Assembly (NCBI GenBank): GCA_024742875.1
Contig: JANSXP010000001.1
Location: forward strand, 496,001-560,000
From: Planctomycetaceae bacterium
GTDB lineage: Bacteria; Planctomycetota; Planctomycetia; Planctomycetales; Planctomycetaceae
DNA length: 64,000 nt
Direction: 5' to 3'
Under the pieces are notes generated by a model. It did no database searches and was not told the origin of the DNA. It saw only the letters and a program-made list of their open reading frames with translations. Made by a program: the position numbers and the translations under genes. Shown here in pieces: positions 36,833 to 44,326 of this stretch. Within the stretch, counting starts at the first letter, position 1, and the number at the start of each line of letters is the position of its first letter.

Positions 36833-37633
36833 ATGCAAGACGTTGTTCTGGCGGCGGATGAAGGCCGAGTGCGTACGCTGACAATCAATCGCCCTGAGCA
36901 GTTGAACGCCCTGAATCATGCCGTGCTGGCACGGCTGCATCAGGAAGTGGGACGGCTGCAGGAACAGACCGCGGTCACGTCGGACGGCTCCAGCGCAGTG
37001 CGGGCTGTGATAATCACCGGCGCCGGCGAACGAGCATTCGTCGCGGGGGCAGATATCAAAGAGTTGCAGTCACTCACGCCCGCCGCAGCGGCAGAGCAAA
37101 GCGGGCGTGTGCAGGCACTGTTTCAGCAACTGCGCGATCTTCCGGTACCCGTCATCGCAGCAGTCAACGGCTATGCGCTGGGGGGCGGACTGGAACTGGC
37201 GCTTGCCTGTGATTTCATTTTCGCTGCCAGCACGGCCGTGCTGGGACTGGTGGAGGCGGACCTGGGATTGATTCCCGGATATGCGGGTGTGAGTCGACTG
37301 GTGGATCGCATTGGCGAAAGTCGGGCCCGCGAAGCGCTCTACACGAGTCAGAAATTCTCCGCCGCTGACGCGCTGGCGGCCGGGCTGGTGAATCGGGTGA
37401 CGGAGCCTGCCGACCTGCTGCTGCAGTGTCGTCAGACCGCAGAGGCGATCGCCGGCAAGGGGCGGCATTCCATTGCTCGGCTGAAGCAGCTTATCGAGGC
37501 CACACGCATGGCTGACGTCGCGCAGCGTCGTCAGCTGGAACAGTCGGCGTTCGGGCTGACGTTTGCGGATGCCGATGCTGCCGAAGGCATCGCCGCATTT
37601 GTGGAAAAACGACCGCCGCAGTTTGAAGAGTAG
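36833..37633 (+). CDS. Enoyl-CoA hydratase
   Basis: The 266-residue crotonase has both catalytic Glu residues in their usual segments (GGGLELALACDF and GLVEADLGLIPG), and the oxyanion loop AFVAGADIKEL. It therefore looks like a true 2-enoyl-CoA hydratase, unlike the crotonase at 25455-26264 that lacks the first Glu. The IPGFGGTQRL segment of the family reads IPGYAGVSRL. It follows the dehydrogenase by two bases and ends the plus-strand beta-oxidation group. Confidence 0.93.
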   Translation: MQDVVLAADEGRVRTLTINRPEQLNALNHAVLARLHQEVGRLQEQTAVTSDGSSAVRAVIITGAGERAFVAGADIKELQSLTPAAAAEQSGRVQALFQQLRDLPVPVIAAVNGYALGGGLELALACDFIFAASTAVLGLVEADLGLIPGYAGVSRLVDRIGESRAREALYTSQKFSAADALAAGLVNRVTEPADLLLQCRQTAEAIAGKGRHSIARLKQLIEATRMADVAQRRQLEQSAFGLTFADADAAEGIAAFVEKRPPQFEE

Positions 37634-37716
37634 CGGGCGACCAACACACGTCGGTGGTTTCCTGACGTTCTTTCGTGCTCATGTGGTGAAAGAAGCGGCC
37701 ACGCGCGGGGCACGCC

Positions 37717-38058
37717 TCAGGGTAACGCAACGGCGTCGATCTTTGCTGCCATGGCGAGATCCTGTTCCGTGACGCCGCCGAGCGAGTGCGTTGACAGTTC
37801 CACGGTGACGCTGCGGTAGCCGACAAGGTGCAGGTCGGGATGATGGTTGTCCGCTTCCGCGACTTCGGCGATGCGGTCGAACCAGGCCAGCGATTGCAGA
37901 AAATTCTTCATGCGAATCTTCCGCACAATGGCCGTGCCATCAGCGGACGCTGCCCAGTTGGGCAGGGCGCTCAGTCGCTCATTGAGACTGGCGGCAGAAA
38001 GCACACCAGGGCTCGCCGGCTGCCGTGTTTCGGGGGGCTTTGAGGCGGATTGGGGCAT
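37717..38058 (-). CDS. phhB: Pterin-4a-carbinolamine dehydratase
   Basis: 113 residues from ATG 38058. After a short Pro/Ser-rich leader, the domain shows LPNWAASADG, the MKNFLQSLAWFDRIAEVAE helix, and the active-site pattern EADNHHPDLHLVGYRSVTVELSTHS-like His cluster followed by LGGVTEQD. PCD regenerates tetrahydropterin used by aromatic amino-acid hydroxylases. It is divergent from phenylalanine hydroxylase across 213 bases, a typical phh arrangement. Confidence 0.93.
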   Translation of the reverse strand: MPQSASKPPETRQPASPGVLSAASLNERLSALPNWAASADGTAIVRKIRMKNFLQSLAWFDRIAEVAEADNHHPDLHLVGYRSVTVELSTHSLGGVTEQDLAMAAKIDAVALP

Positions 38059-38117
38059 CGGCTGTCTCGCAGTAGGGGTGCTGGCAACAAAACGCCACAA
38101 TACGGCCGCATCGCAGT

Positions 38118-38162
38118 AAGTGCATGCACTTTTGTGGTCAAAAGGTCGATAATTGCTATAAT
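38118..38162 (+). promoter_or_regulatory. phhA promoter with extended -10 and overlapping palindrome
   Basis: TATAAT at 38157-38162, preceded by TG at 38154-38155, forms a perfect extended -10 pointing at phhA. The -35 region is weak (TTGTGG at 38132-38137, spacer 19). A perfect 14-bp palindrome AAGTGCATGCACTT (38118-38131) abuts the -35, and three AATGCA copies lie downstream at 38173, 38185 and 38194. The arrangement suggests a regulator binding TGCA-containing sites on both sides of the promoter. Confidence 0.65.
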
Positions 38163-38271
38163 CCGGCATTGAAATGCAGTAATGAATGCATTTAATGCAA
38201 GTCTGGCCGGGACACAAACAGTGGTACCGGCCTGCGGATCGAGTCCATTTCACCGGTGGCGAGGGGAAACG

Positions 38272-39153
38272 ATGGCATCGACGAGCTACGACGCACTGAT
38301 GACGGACCAGCGATGGGACGACTACAGCAGCACAGAGCATCAAACCTGGCGGCAACTGTACGAACGACAGATGAAGATTCTGCGGCCCCGCGCTTGTCAG
38401 CAGTATCTGGACGCTTTGGAGATTCTTGGTTTCACGGCGGACCACATCCCCAATTTTGCACGCGTCAACGAGCGACTGTGTGAACGCACCGGCTGGGAGG
38501 TTGTGGCTACGGACGGACTCATCAAGTCCCGCGCATTCTTCGACATGCTGACCGATCGCAAGTTTCCTTCAGGCCGCTTCATCCGCACGCCCGAACAACT
38601 GGACTACCTCGAAGAGCCGGACATCTTTCACGATTTGTTTGGTCACATCCCTCTGCTGACCGAACCCGCTTATGCAGACTATATGCACGAGTACGGCAAG
38701 GGGGGAGCGCGGGCTCTGGAATATAAAACAACGCGACACCTGGCGCGGCTCAACTGGTGGACGATTGAGTTCGGACTGATCCGCTCGCCGGAGGGATTGA
38801 AGATCTACGGCGCCGGTCTGCTGTCGTCTTTCAGTGAAGGGCAGTACTGTCTGGACGATGATTCCGCTCATCACATTCAGTTCCACCTGGAGCGCTGCAT
38901 GAGAACACGCGTTTACATCAATGACATGCAGCCGTGCTATTTTGTGATTGACAGTTTTGAAGACCTGTTTAAGCAGGCTGTCGAGACCGATTTCAGTCCA
39001 ATGTACGCCCGCTTTAAAGGCTTAAACGGTATGGACAAAGCGGAAGAGTTTCTGCCGTTCGATCTGCAGACTTCTGACACTGTGCTGCGAACCGGTACGC
39101 AGACCTACATCAAACCGCGGCGTGCGGAACTGGAAGAAGCCATTAGTCTTTAG
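38272..39153 (+). CDS. phhA: Phenylalanine-4-hydroxylase
   Basis: 293 residues from ATG 38272 with GAGGGG five bases upstream. The non-haem iron ligands are visible: H120 and H125 in FHDLFGH and E166 in WWTIEFGL. The pterin-binding and catalytic core matches the bacterial monomeric hydroxylases without the regulatory ACT domain of animal enzymes. It converts phenylalanine to tyrosine using tetrahydropterin and oxygen. It heads the tyrosine-degradation group and is divergent from the pterin dehydratase that recycles its cofactor. Confidence 0.95.
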   Translation: MASTSYDALMTDQRWDDYSSTEHQTWRQLYERQMKILRPRACQQYLDALEILGFTADHIPNFARVNERLCERTGWEVVATDGLIKSRAFFDMLTDRKFPSGRFIRTPEQLDYLEEPDIFHDLFGHIPLLTEPAYADYMHEYGKGGARALEYKTTRHLARLNWWTIEFGLIRSPEGLKIYGAGLLSSFSEGQYCLDDDSAHHIQFHLERCMRTRVYINDMQPCYFVIDSFEDLFKQAVETDFSPMYARFKGLNGMDKAEEFLPFDLQTSDTVLRTGTQTYIKPRRAELEEAISL

Positions 39154-39162
39154 TGAGTTGTT

Positions 39163-39843
39163 ATGTCGTCTTTGTCGTCCATTCTGGAAACCGCGTCGGA
39201 GCAGTCGGGGTCAAGTGTTGACCTTGCCTACGATGAGATTCTGCGCCGCATTGTCAGCGGAGAACTGCGGGAAGGGGAGCCCATCAAGGGCGCCCTCATT
39301 TCCAGAGAAATGGGGGTGAGTCGAACGCCCGTCGTGCAGGCCATCGCGCGACTGACGGCCGAAGGGGTCCTCAATCAGGAACTGAACCGCCGGGCGATTG
39401 TTGCGGCCGGCGCGGAACGCTGGTTTGTCAGTCTGCATGAAGTCCGTATATTGCTGGAACCCGCTGCCGCGGCGGCGGCCGCCGGGAAACTCAGCCGGCA
39501 GACGCTGGAGGAACTCAACGAGGTGGCCCGCCAGTATGAAGCAGAGTCTGACTGGCAGGCGCGACGAGAGACGGCCTATCGGCTCGACTTCGCGCTGCAT
39601 ACGGCCATCGCGGAAAAATCGGGCAATCTGATGATCCGCTCGATCATTGCCAAATGCATGAGTTTCAAACGCTTTGCCTATCGCATTCCCAATGATCTGC
39701 CCGAGCGGCTGGATCGATCGCATCGCGAACATCTGGAAATCCTTCAGGCCGTGCAGGCTGGCGATGCGGACACGGCCCACGCGGCCATGCTGTTTCATTT
39801 AAGAAGTACGTTTCGCGACCTGCCCAATGACCATGTGGTCTGA
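39163..39843 (+). CDS. GntR-family (FCD-type) transcriptional regulator
   Basis: The 226-residue product has an N-terminal winged helix (about 20-85; GELREGEPIKGALISREMG and SRTPVVQAIARL) and a helical FCD ligand domain (about 95-220) with the metal-binding pattern FALHTAIAEKSGN and RSHREHLEIL. FCD regulators respond to organic acids. It begins nine bases after the phhA stop and precedes HPPD by 62 bases, so it probably regulates the tyrosine genes, perhaps in response to an aromatic intermediate. Confidence 0.92.
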   Translation: MSSLSSILETASEQSGSSVDLAYDEILRRIVSGELREGEPIKGALISREMGVSRTPVVQAIARLTAEGVLNQELNRRAIVAAGAERWFVSLHEVRILLEPAAAAAAAGKLSRQTLEELNEVARQYEAESDWQARRETAYRLDFALHTAIAEKSGNLMIRSIIAKCMSFKRFAYRIPNDLPERLDRSHREHLEILQAVQAGDADTAHAAMLFHLRSTFRDLPNDHVV

Positions 39844-39905
39844 AGATCGGGCGGGCCCCTGTTGCCACCCTGTCGGTTTCACCTTTTTCCGTCGGAAAGC
39901 CAGTC

Positions 39906-41009
39906 ATGAGTGTCGAAGACCAGTTTCCTATCAAGCGTGTGGATCACATTGAATTTTATGTGGGCAATGCCAAGCAGTCGGCTGCTTACTACCGTGACGG
40001 ATTCGGTTTTCTGAAGACCGCCTATCGGGGCATGGAGACAGGCGACCGCGAAGTGGCCTCCTATGTGATGGAGCAGGGGCATGTGCGATTTGTGGTTTCT
40101 GCGGCCACAGTCCGCGATCACGAGATCGCCCATCACGCGCACAAACACGGCGACGGCGTGGCCGTTATTGCCATGGAAGTTCCGGATGCCGATTACGCTT
40201 ATCGCTTCACGACAGAACGTGGTGCCGAAGGCGTGACTCCGCTGCAGTGCCTGACAGACGATCACGGTGAATATCGCTATTCGATCATTCAGGGCTATGG
40301 CGACACGCTGTTCAAGTTTGTGGACCGATCTGACTACAACGGTGCGTTCGCGCCGGGCTACGAGCAGCGGGAAGTGATTGAAGGTAAGACGCATCCGGGC
40401 ATTGGCCTGGCGTCTGTTGATCACATTGTGGGTAACGTGGAACTTGGTGGCATGGACAAGTGGGTCAGGTTCTTTGAAGAAGTCATGGGCTTTTCCATGT
40501 TGACTCATTTTGATGATGACGACATCTCAACCGAGTATTCCGCGCTGATGTCGAAAGTCGTGCAGGATGGCACCGGCAAGATCAAATTCCCCATCAACGA
40601 ACCGGCCGAAGGCCGCCGCAAGTCGCAGATTCAGGAGTACCTGGATTACTACGGCGGTCCTGGCGTGCAGCATATTGCCATCATCACGGGTGACATCATC
40701 AGCACGGTGGCCGCGATGCGGCAGCGGGGCATTGAATTCCTGCAGGTGCCTCCCACCTACTATGAAAACCTGACCGAGCGTGTGGGCGACATCAAAGAAG
40801 ACATTGATCGCATCGCGGATCTCAATATTCTGGTGGACCGCGACGAAGAAGGATATCTGCTGCAGATCTTCACCAAGCCCATTGAAGATATCCCCACGAT
40901 CTTCTTCGAAATCATTCAGCGACACGGATCACGAGGATTTGGTGTGGGCAATTTCAAGGCACTGTTCGAAGCCATTGAGCAGGAGCAGGCGCTGCGAGGA
41001 AATCTGTAA
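39906..41009 (+). CDS. hppD: 4-hydroxyphenylpyruvate dioxygenase
   Basis: 367 residues with two vicinal-oxygen-chelate halves. The first begins VDHIEFYVGNAKQSA. The second carries the iron ligands: His in SVDHIVGN, His in GVQHIAIIT, and Glu in TIFFEIIQRHGSRGFG, the C-terminal HPPD signature. The enzyme turns 4-hydroxyphenylpyruvate into homogentisate. It is followed directly by homogentisate dioxygenase with a one-base overlap (TAATG), so the product passes to the next enzyme of the operon. Confidence 0.96.
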   Translation: MSVEDQFPIKRVDHIEFYVGNAKQSAAYYRDGFGFLKTAYRGMETGDREVASYVMEQGHVRFVVSAATVRDHEIAHHAHKHGDGVAVIAMEVPDADYAYRFTTERGAEGVTPLQCLTDDHGEYRYSIIQGYGDTLFKFVDRSDYNGAFAPGYEQREVIEGKTHPGIGLASVDHIVGNVELGGMDKWVRFFEEVMGFSMLTHFDDDDISTEYSALMSKVVQDGTGKIKFPINEPAEGRRKSQIQEYLDYYGGPGVQHIAIITGDIISTVAAMRQRGIEFLQVPPTYYENLTERVGDIKEDIDRIADLNILVDRDEEGYLLQIFTKPIEDIPTIFFEIIQRHGSRGFGVGNFKALFEAIEQEQALRGNL

Positions 41010-42163
41010 TGCCGTTCTACCATCGACTCGGCCGCATTCCGCACAAGCGGCACACGCAGTTTCGGTCGGCCAGTGGCGATCTGTACCACGAAGAACTGAT
41101 GGGCATCCATGGCTTCGCCGGAATCCAGTCGCTGCTGTACCACCTGCGGCCGCCGACGGCTGTGGCCGATGTCAGTGTGGTGCGGTCGACAGCACTGGAG
41201 TACGAAGAGCCAGGCCCGCTGAAGCATCGCCTGCTGAATACGCTGGATTGTCCGGCTGGGGGAAATGCGATCGATGGACGCCTGCCACTGATGGGCAATT
41301 CAGACTGCCTCATTTCTGTCGTGCGTCCCACTGAGCCGATGCCGTACTGGTACCGTTTTGCCCATGGCGATGAACTGCATTTTGTGCATGAAGGCACGGG
41401 CGTGCTGGATTCGCAGTTTGGTCTGCTGGCCTATCGACCGGGCGATTATCTGGTGATTCCCACCGGGGTCATCTGGCGAATTCTACCCGATGATGGGCCG
41501 CAGCGGATGCTGGTCACAGAAGCGAACGGGCACATCGTGCCCCCCAAAAGGTATCTGAATAACTACGGTCAGTTTCTGGAACACTCCCCCTATTGCGAAC
41601 GAGACATTCGCCCGCCCGAACAGCTGGAACCACGGGACGAAGCGGGAGAGTTTGAAGTCCGCGTCAATGCGCGCGGCGTGATCAGTGCCTATCGCTACGC
41701 GCATCATCCGCTCGACGTTGTGGGCTGGGACGGGCACCTGTGGCCGTACGCTTTCAATATTGAAGACTTTGAGCCGATCACCGGACGCATTCATCAGCCA
41801 CCACCCGTGCATCAGACGTTTGACGGGCCCGGATTTGTGGTGTGCTCTTTTGTGCCGCGACTGTTCGACTATCACCCGGATGGCATCCCCGCGCCGTACA
41901 ATCACTCCAATGTCGACTCGGATGAAGTTCTGTACTACGTGGAAGGTAACTTCATGTCACGCAAAGGCATTGATCGCGCCGCGCTGACCATTCATCCCAA
42001 CGGCATTCCTCATGGTCCGCACCCTGGCACTTATGAGGGATCGATTGGCAAAGAGGCGACCGACGAACTGGCCGTGATGGTGGATACCTTCCGACCGCTG
42101 CGGCTGACCAAAGCGGCGGCCACGTTCGAGAATCCGGACTACTTCCAGAGTTGGCAGGTGTGA
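41009..42163 (+). CDS. hmgA: Homogentisate 1,2-dioxygenase
   Basis: The 384-residue protein has the family's jelly-roll core with NVDSDEVLYYVEGNFMSRKG and HPNGIPHGPHPG, which carry the iron-binding His and Glu residues. It is of the shorter bacterial form (about 385 residues rather than about 430). It opens the ring of homogentisate to 4-maleylacetoacetate. The start overlaps the HPPD stop by one base. The next gene is an unknown protein rather than the expected maleylacetoacetate isomerase. Confidence 0.95.
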   Translation: MPFYHRLGRIPHKRHTQFRSASGDLYHEELMGIHGFAGIQSLLYHLRPPTAVADVSVVRSTALEYEEPGPLKHRLLNTLDCPAGGNAIDGRLPLMGNSDCLISVVRPTEPMPYWYRFAHGDELHFVHEGTGVLDSQFGLLAYRPGDYLVIPTGVIWRILPDDGPQRMLVTEANGHIVPPKRYLNNYGQFLEHSPYCERDIRPPEQLEPRDEAGEFEVRVNARGVISAYRYAHHPLDVVGWDGHLWPYAFNIEDFEPITGRIHQPPPVHQTFDGPGFVVCSFVPRLFDYHPDGIPAPYNHSNVDSDEVLYYVEGNFMSRKGIDRAALTIHPNGIPHGPHPGTYEGSIGKEATDELAVMVDTFRPLRLTKAAATFENPDYFQSWQV

Positions 42164-42165
42164 TC

Positions 42166-42987
42166 ATGGGACTGCTGACAGAATCCGCTCTGCTGACGGG
42201 GCTGTTTGACTACGCGGGCCTGTTTCCGCCGGCTGGACTGCCCATGGCCGATGCGGTGGCCGGTTTTGAGCGTTATCGGGCGGGGAAGCATTGCAGGATG
42301 CTTAATGCGTTTGTGATTCCCGCGGCGCGTCTGGTGGAGTTGAAATCTGAGGTCACTTCAGCGGCAGGCAGCCCGTGGCGTTTGAGTGTGCTCAGTGGCG
42401 ACTGGCCCGCTGATCGCGAGTGCATTGAGCAGTTTCGGCAGCAGACGGCGGGTTTCCAGATTGTTTCTGTGGAAACGCGGCAGCTGTCGGCAGCGGCCGA
42501 GATTCGCCACACTTTTCCCGTTTACATCGAGCTGCCGCTGGATGACGGACTGTCCGACAGTGTGGCTTCACTGTCACAGGTCGGGGCCTGCGCCAAGATC
42601 CGCACGGGCGGACTGACGACGGATGCCTTCCCGACCTGTGAGGCGGTGGCCCGGTTTCTGACCGTCTGCTGTCAGGCCGGGGTGCCATTCAAAGCAACGG
42701 CCGGGCTGCACCATCCGCTGCGTTCTCTGCGACGTACCACTGCCGCAGCAGACGCGCCGCTGGCGATGATGCACGGGTTTGTCAATGTGCTGGGCGCGGT
42801 GGCAGCGGCCACCAATGGTGCAACCATCGAGCAGGTGACGGCCGTGCTGGACAACACTCAGGCTGCACCGTTTGTTGAGCGTCTGACCACTCGACCAAAC
42901 CCTGCGCTGCGTCACCTGTTTCATTCCATCGGTTCATGTTCCTTCGAAGAGCCGGTGGCTGATCTGCAGGAACTGTCGTGGCTGTGA
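42166..42987 (+). CDS. Conserved protein of unknown function in the tyrosine operon
   Basis: 273 residues from ATG 42166, two bases after the homogentisate dioxygenase stop. I recognise the conserved-looking start LFDYAGLFPPAGLPM and a later stretch KIRTGG, FPTCEAVARFL, VPFKATAGLHHPLR, which alternates strands and helices as in a TIM barrel. No signal peptide or membrane segment is present, so it is cytoplasmic. No GST-like or zinc-dependent isomerase motif is visible. It sits where maleylacetoacetate isomerase would be expected, between hmgA and fahA, and such an enzyme is otherwise missing in the window. Function is not established. Confidence 0.8.
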   Translation: MGLLTESALLTGLFDYAGLFPPAGLPMADAVAGFERYRAGKHCRMLNAFVIPAARLVELKSEVTSAAGSPWRLSVLSGDWPADRECIEQFRQQTAGFQIVSVETRQLSAAAEIRHTFPVYIELPLDDGLSDSVASLSQVGACAKIRTGGLTTDAFPTCEAVARFLTVCCQAGVPFKATAGLHHPLRSLRRTTAAADAPLAMMHGFVNVLGAVAAATNGATIEQVTAVLDNTQAAPFVERLTTRPNPALRHLFHSIGSCSFEEPVADLQELSWL

Positions 42988-43051
42988 GGCACAACACGCC
43001 TCTGCTGTCTCATCACGGTATTTTTGATTCTGACTTTCTTCGATCTGCAAA

Positions 43052-44326
43052 ATGACCAATCCCACCAACGACCCCTCCCGCCGCAGTTTTGTGGAAGTTG
43101 CTCCGGACTCGCACTTTCCGATTCAGAATCTGCCGTATGGCGTGTGTCGACCTCGCGCTGGAGGAAGTGCCCGCTGCTGCACGGCGATTGGCGATCGGAT
43201 TGTCGATCTGGCGGCCCTGGAGTCGCTGGGGCTGTTGCCCGACATCAGCGAACAGCCCGTTTTTTCCGTCAGCTCGCTGAACGCCTTCGCAGCTTTGGGC
43301 AGAACGGCATGGTCGGCCGTCCGCCGTGCTGTGAGCGATCTGCTGGATGTCGACAACAGTGTGCTGCGAGACAATGCCGAATGGCAGCAGCAGGTCTTCT
43401 CTGAACAGTCCGCGGTGGACATGCTGCTGCCGATGGAGGTGGGCGATTACACCGACTTCTACTCGTCGAAAGAACATGCGACCAACGTCGGTATCATGTT
43501 TCGCGGGGTGGATAATGCCCTGCAGCCGAATTGGCTGCATCTGCCGGTGGGCTATCACGGACGCGCCAGTTCGGTGGTGGTCAGCGGGCATCCGATCAGA
43601 CGTCCATCCGGTCAAAAGATGCCGCCCGACGCAGACACGCCCGTGTTTGGTCCTTCCCAGGCGATGGACTTTGAACTGGAAATGGGTTTTTACATTGGGC
43701 CCGGGACCGAAGTGGGCCAGGCGGTGGCTGCCGACACGGCCGAAGATCGTATCTTTGGCATGTCGCTGGTGAATGACTGGAGCGCGCGGGACATTCAGCG
43801 GTGGGAGTACGTGCCGCTGGGGCCATTTTTGGGCAAGAACTTTGCGACATCGGTCGCACCGTGGATTGTCTCACTGGAGGCTCTCGAACCATTCCGCTGC
43901 GATGGACCAGAGCAATCGCCCGCCCCATTGTCATATCTTGGCGGCAACGCGCGGCACGCGTTTGATGTGCAGCTGGAGGTGGCGCTGACGACCGCACAGA
44001 TGCCAGCGCGGCACGTCCTGAGCCGTTCCAATTTTCGCTATCTGTACTGGAGCATGACTCAACAGCTGGCGCACCACACGTGCAACGGCTGCAACGTGAA
44101 TCCTGGTGATCTGCTGGCGTCTGGTACGATCAGCGGAAGCACGGCCGACTCACTGGGCAGCATGCTGGAACTGGCCTGGAAGGGCGAACGACCCGTGGCA
44201 CTGCCCAGCGGCGAATCACGAAAGATGCTGCAGGACGGCGATACGGTCATCATGAGCGGCTTTGCTCAGGGAGACGGCTATCGCATTGGCTTTGGTGAGG
44301 TGACCGGTGAAATTACGTCCGCGTGA
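43052..44326 (+). CDS. fahA: Fumarylacetoacetase
   Basis: 424 residues with an SH3-like N-terminal domain (PDSHFPIQNLPYGVC) and the FAH catalytic barrel: YTDFYSSKEHATNVG, GYHGRASSVVVSG, MDFELEMGFYIGPG, and MSLVNDWSARDIQRWEY with the metal-binding Glu and Asp residues. It hydrolyses fumarylacetoacetate to fumarate and acetoacetate, the last step of tyrosine breakdown. The end overlaps the downstream ligase start by 20 bases, which points to translational coupling. Confidence 0.95.
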   Translation: MTNPTNDPSRRSFVEVAPDSHFPIQNLPYGVCRPRAGGSARCCTAIGDRIVDLAALESLGLLPDISEQPVFSVSSLNAFAALGRTAWSAVRRAVSDLLDVDNSVLRDNAEWQQQVFSEQSAVDMLLPMEVGDYTDFYSSKEHATNVGIMFRGVDNALQPNWLHLPVGYHGRASSVVVSGHPIRRPSGQKMPPDADTPVFGPSQAMDFELEMGFYIGPGTEVGQAVAADTAEDRIFGMSLVNDWSARDIQRWEYVPLGPFLGKNFATSVAPWIVSLEALEPFRCDGPEQSPAPLSYLGGNARHAFDVQLEVALTTAQMPARHVLSRSNFRYLYWSMTQQLAHHTCNGCNVNPGDLLASGTISGSTADSLGSMLELAWKGERPVALPSGESRKMLQDGDTVIMSGFAQGDGYRIGFGEVTGEITSA

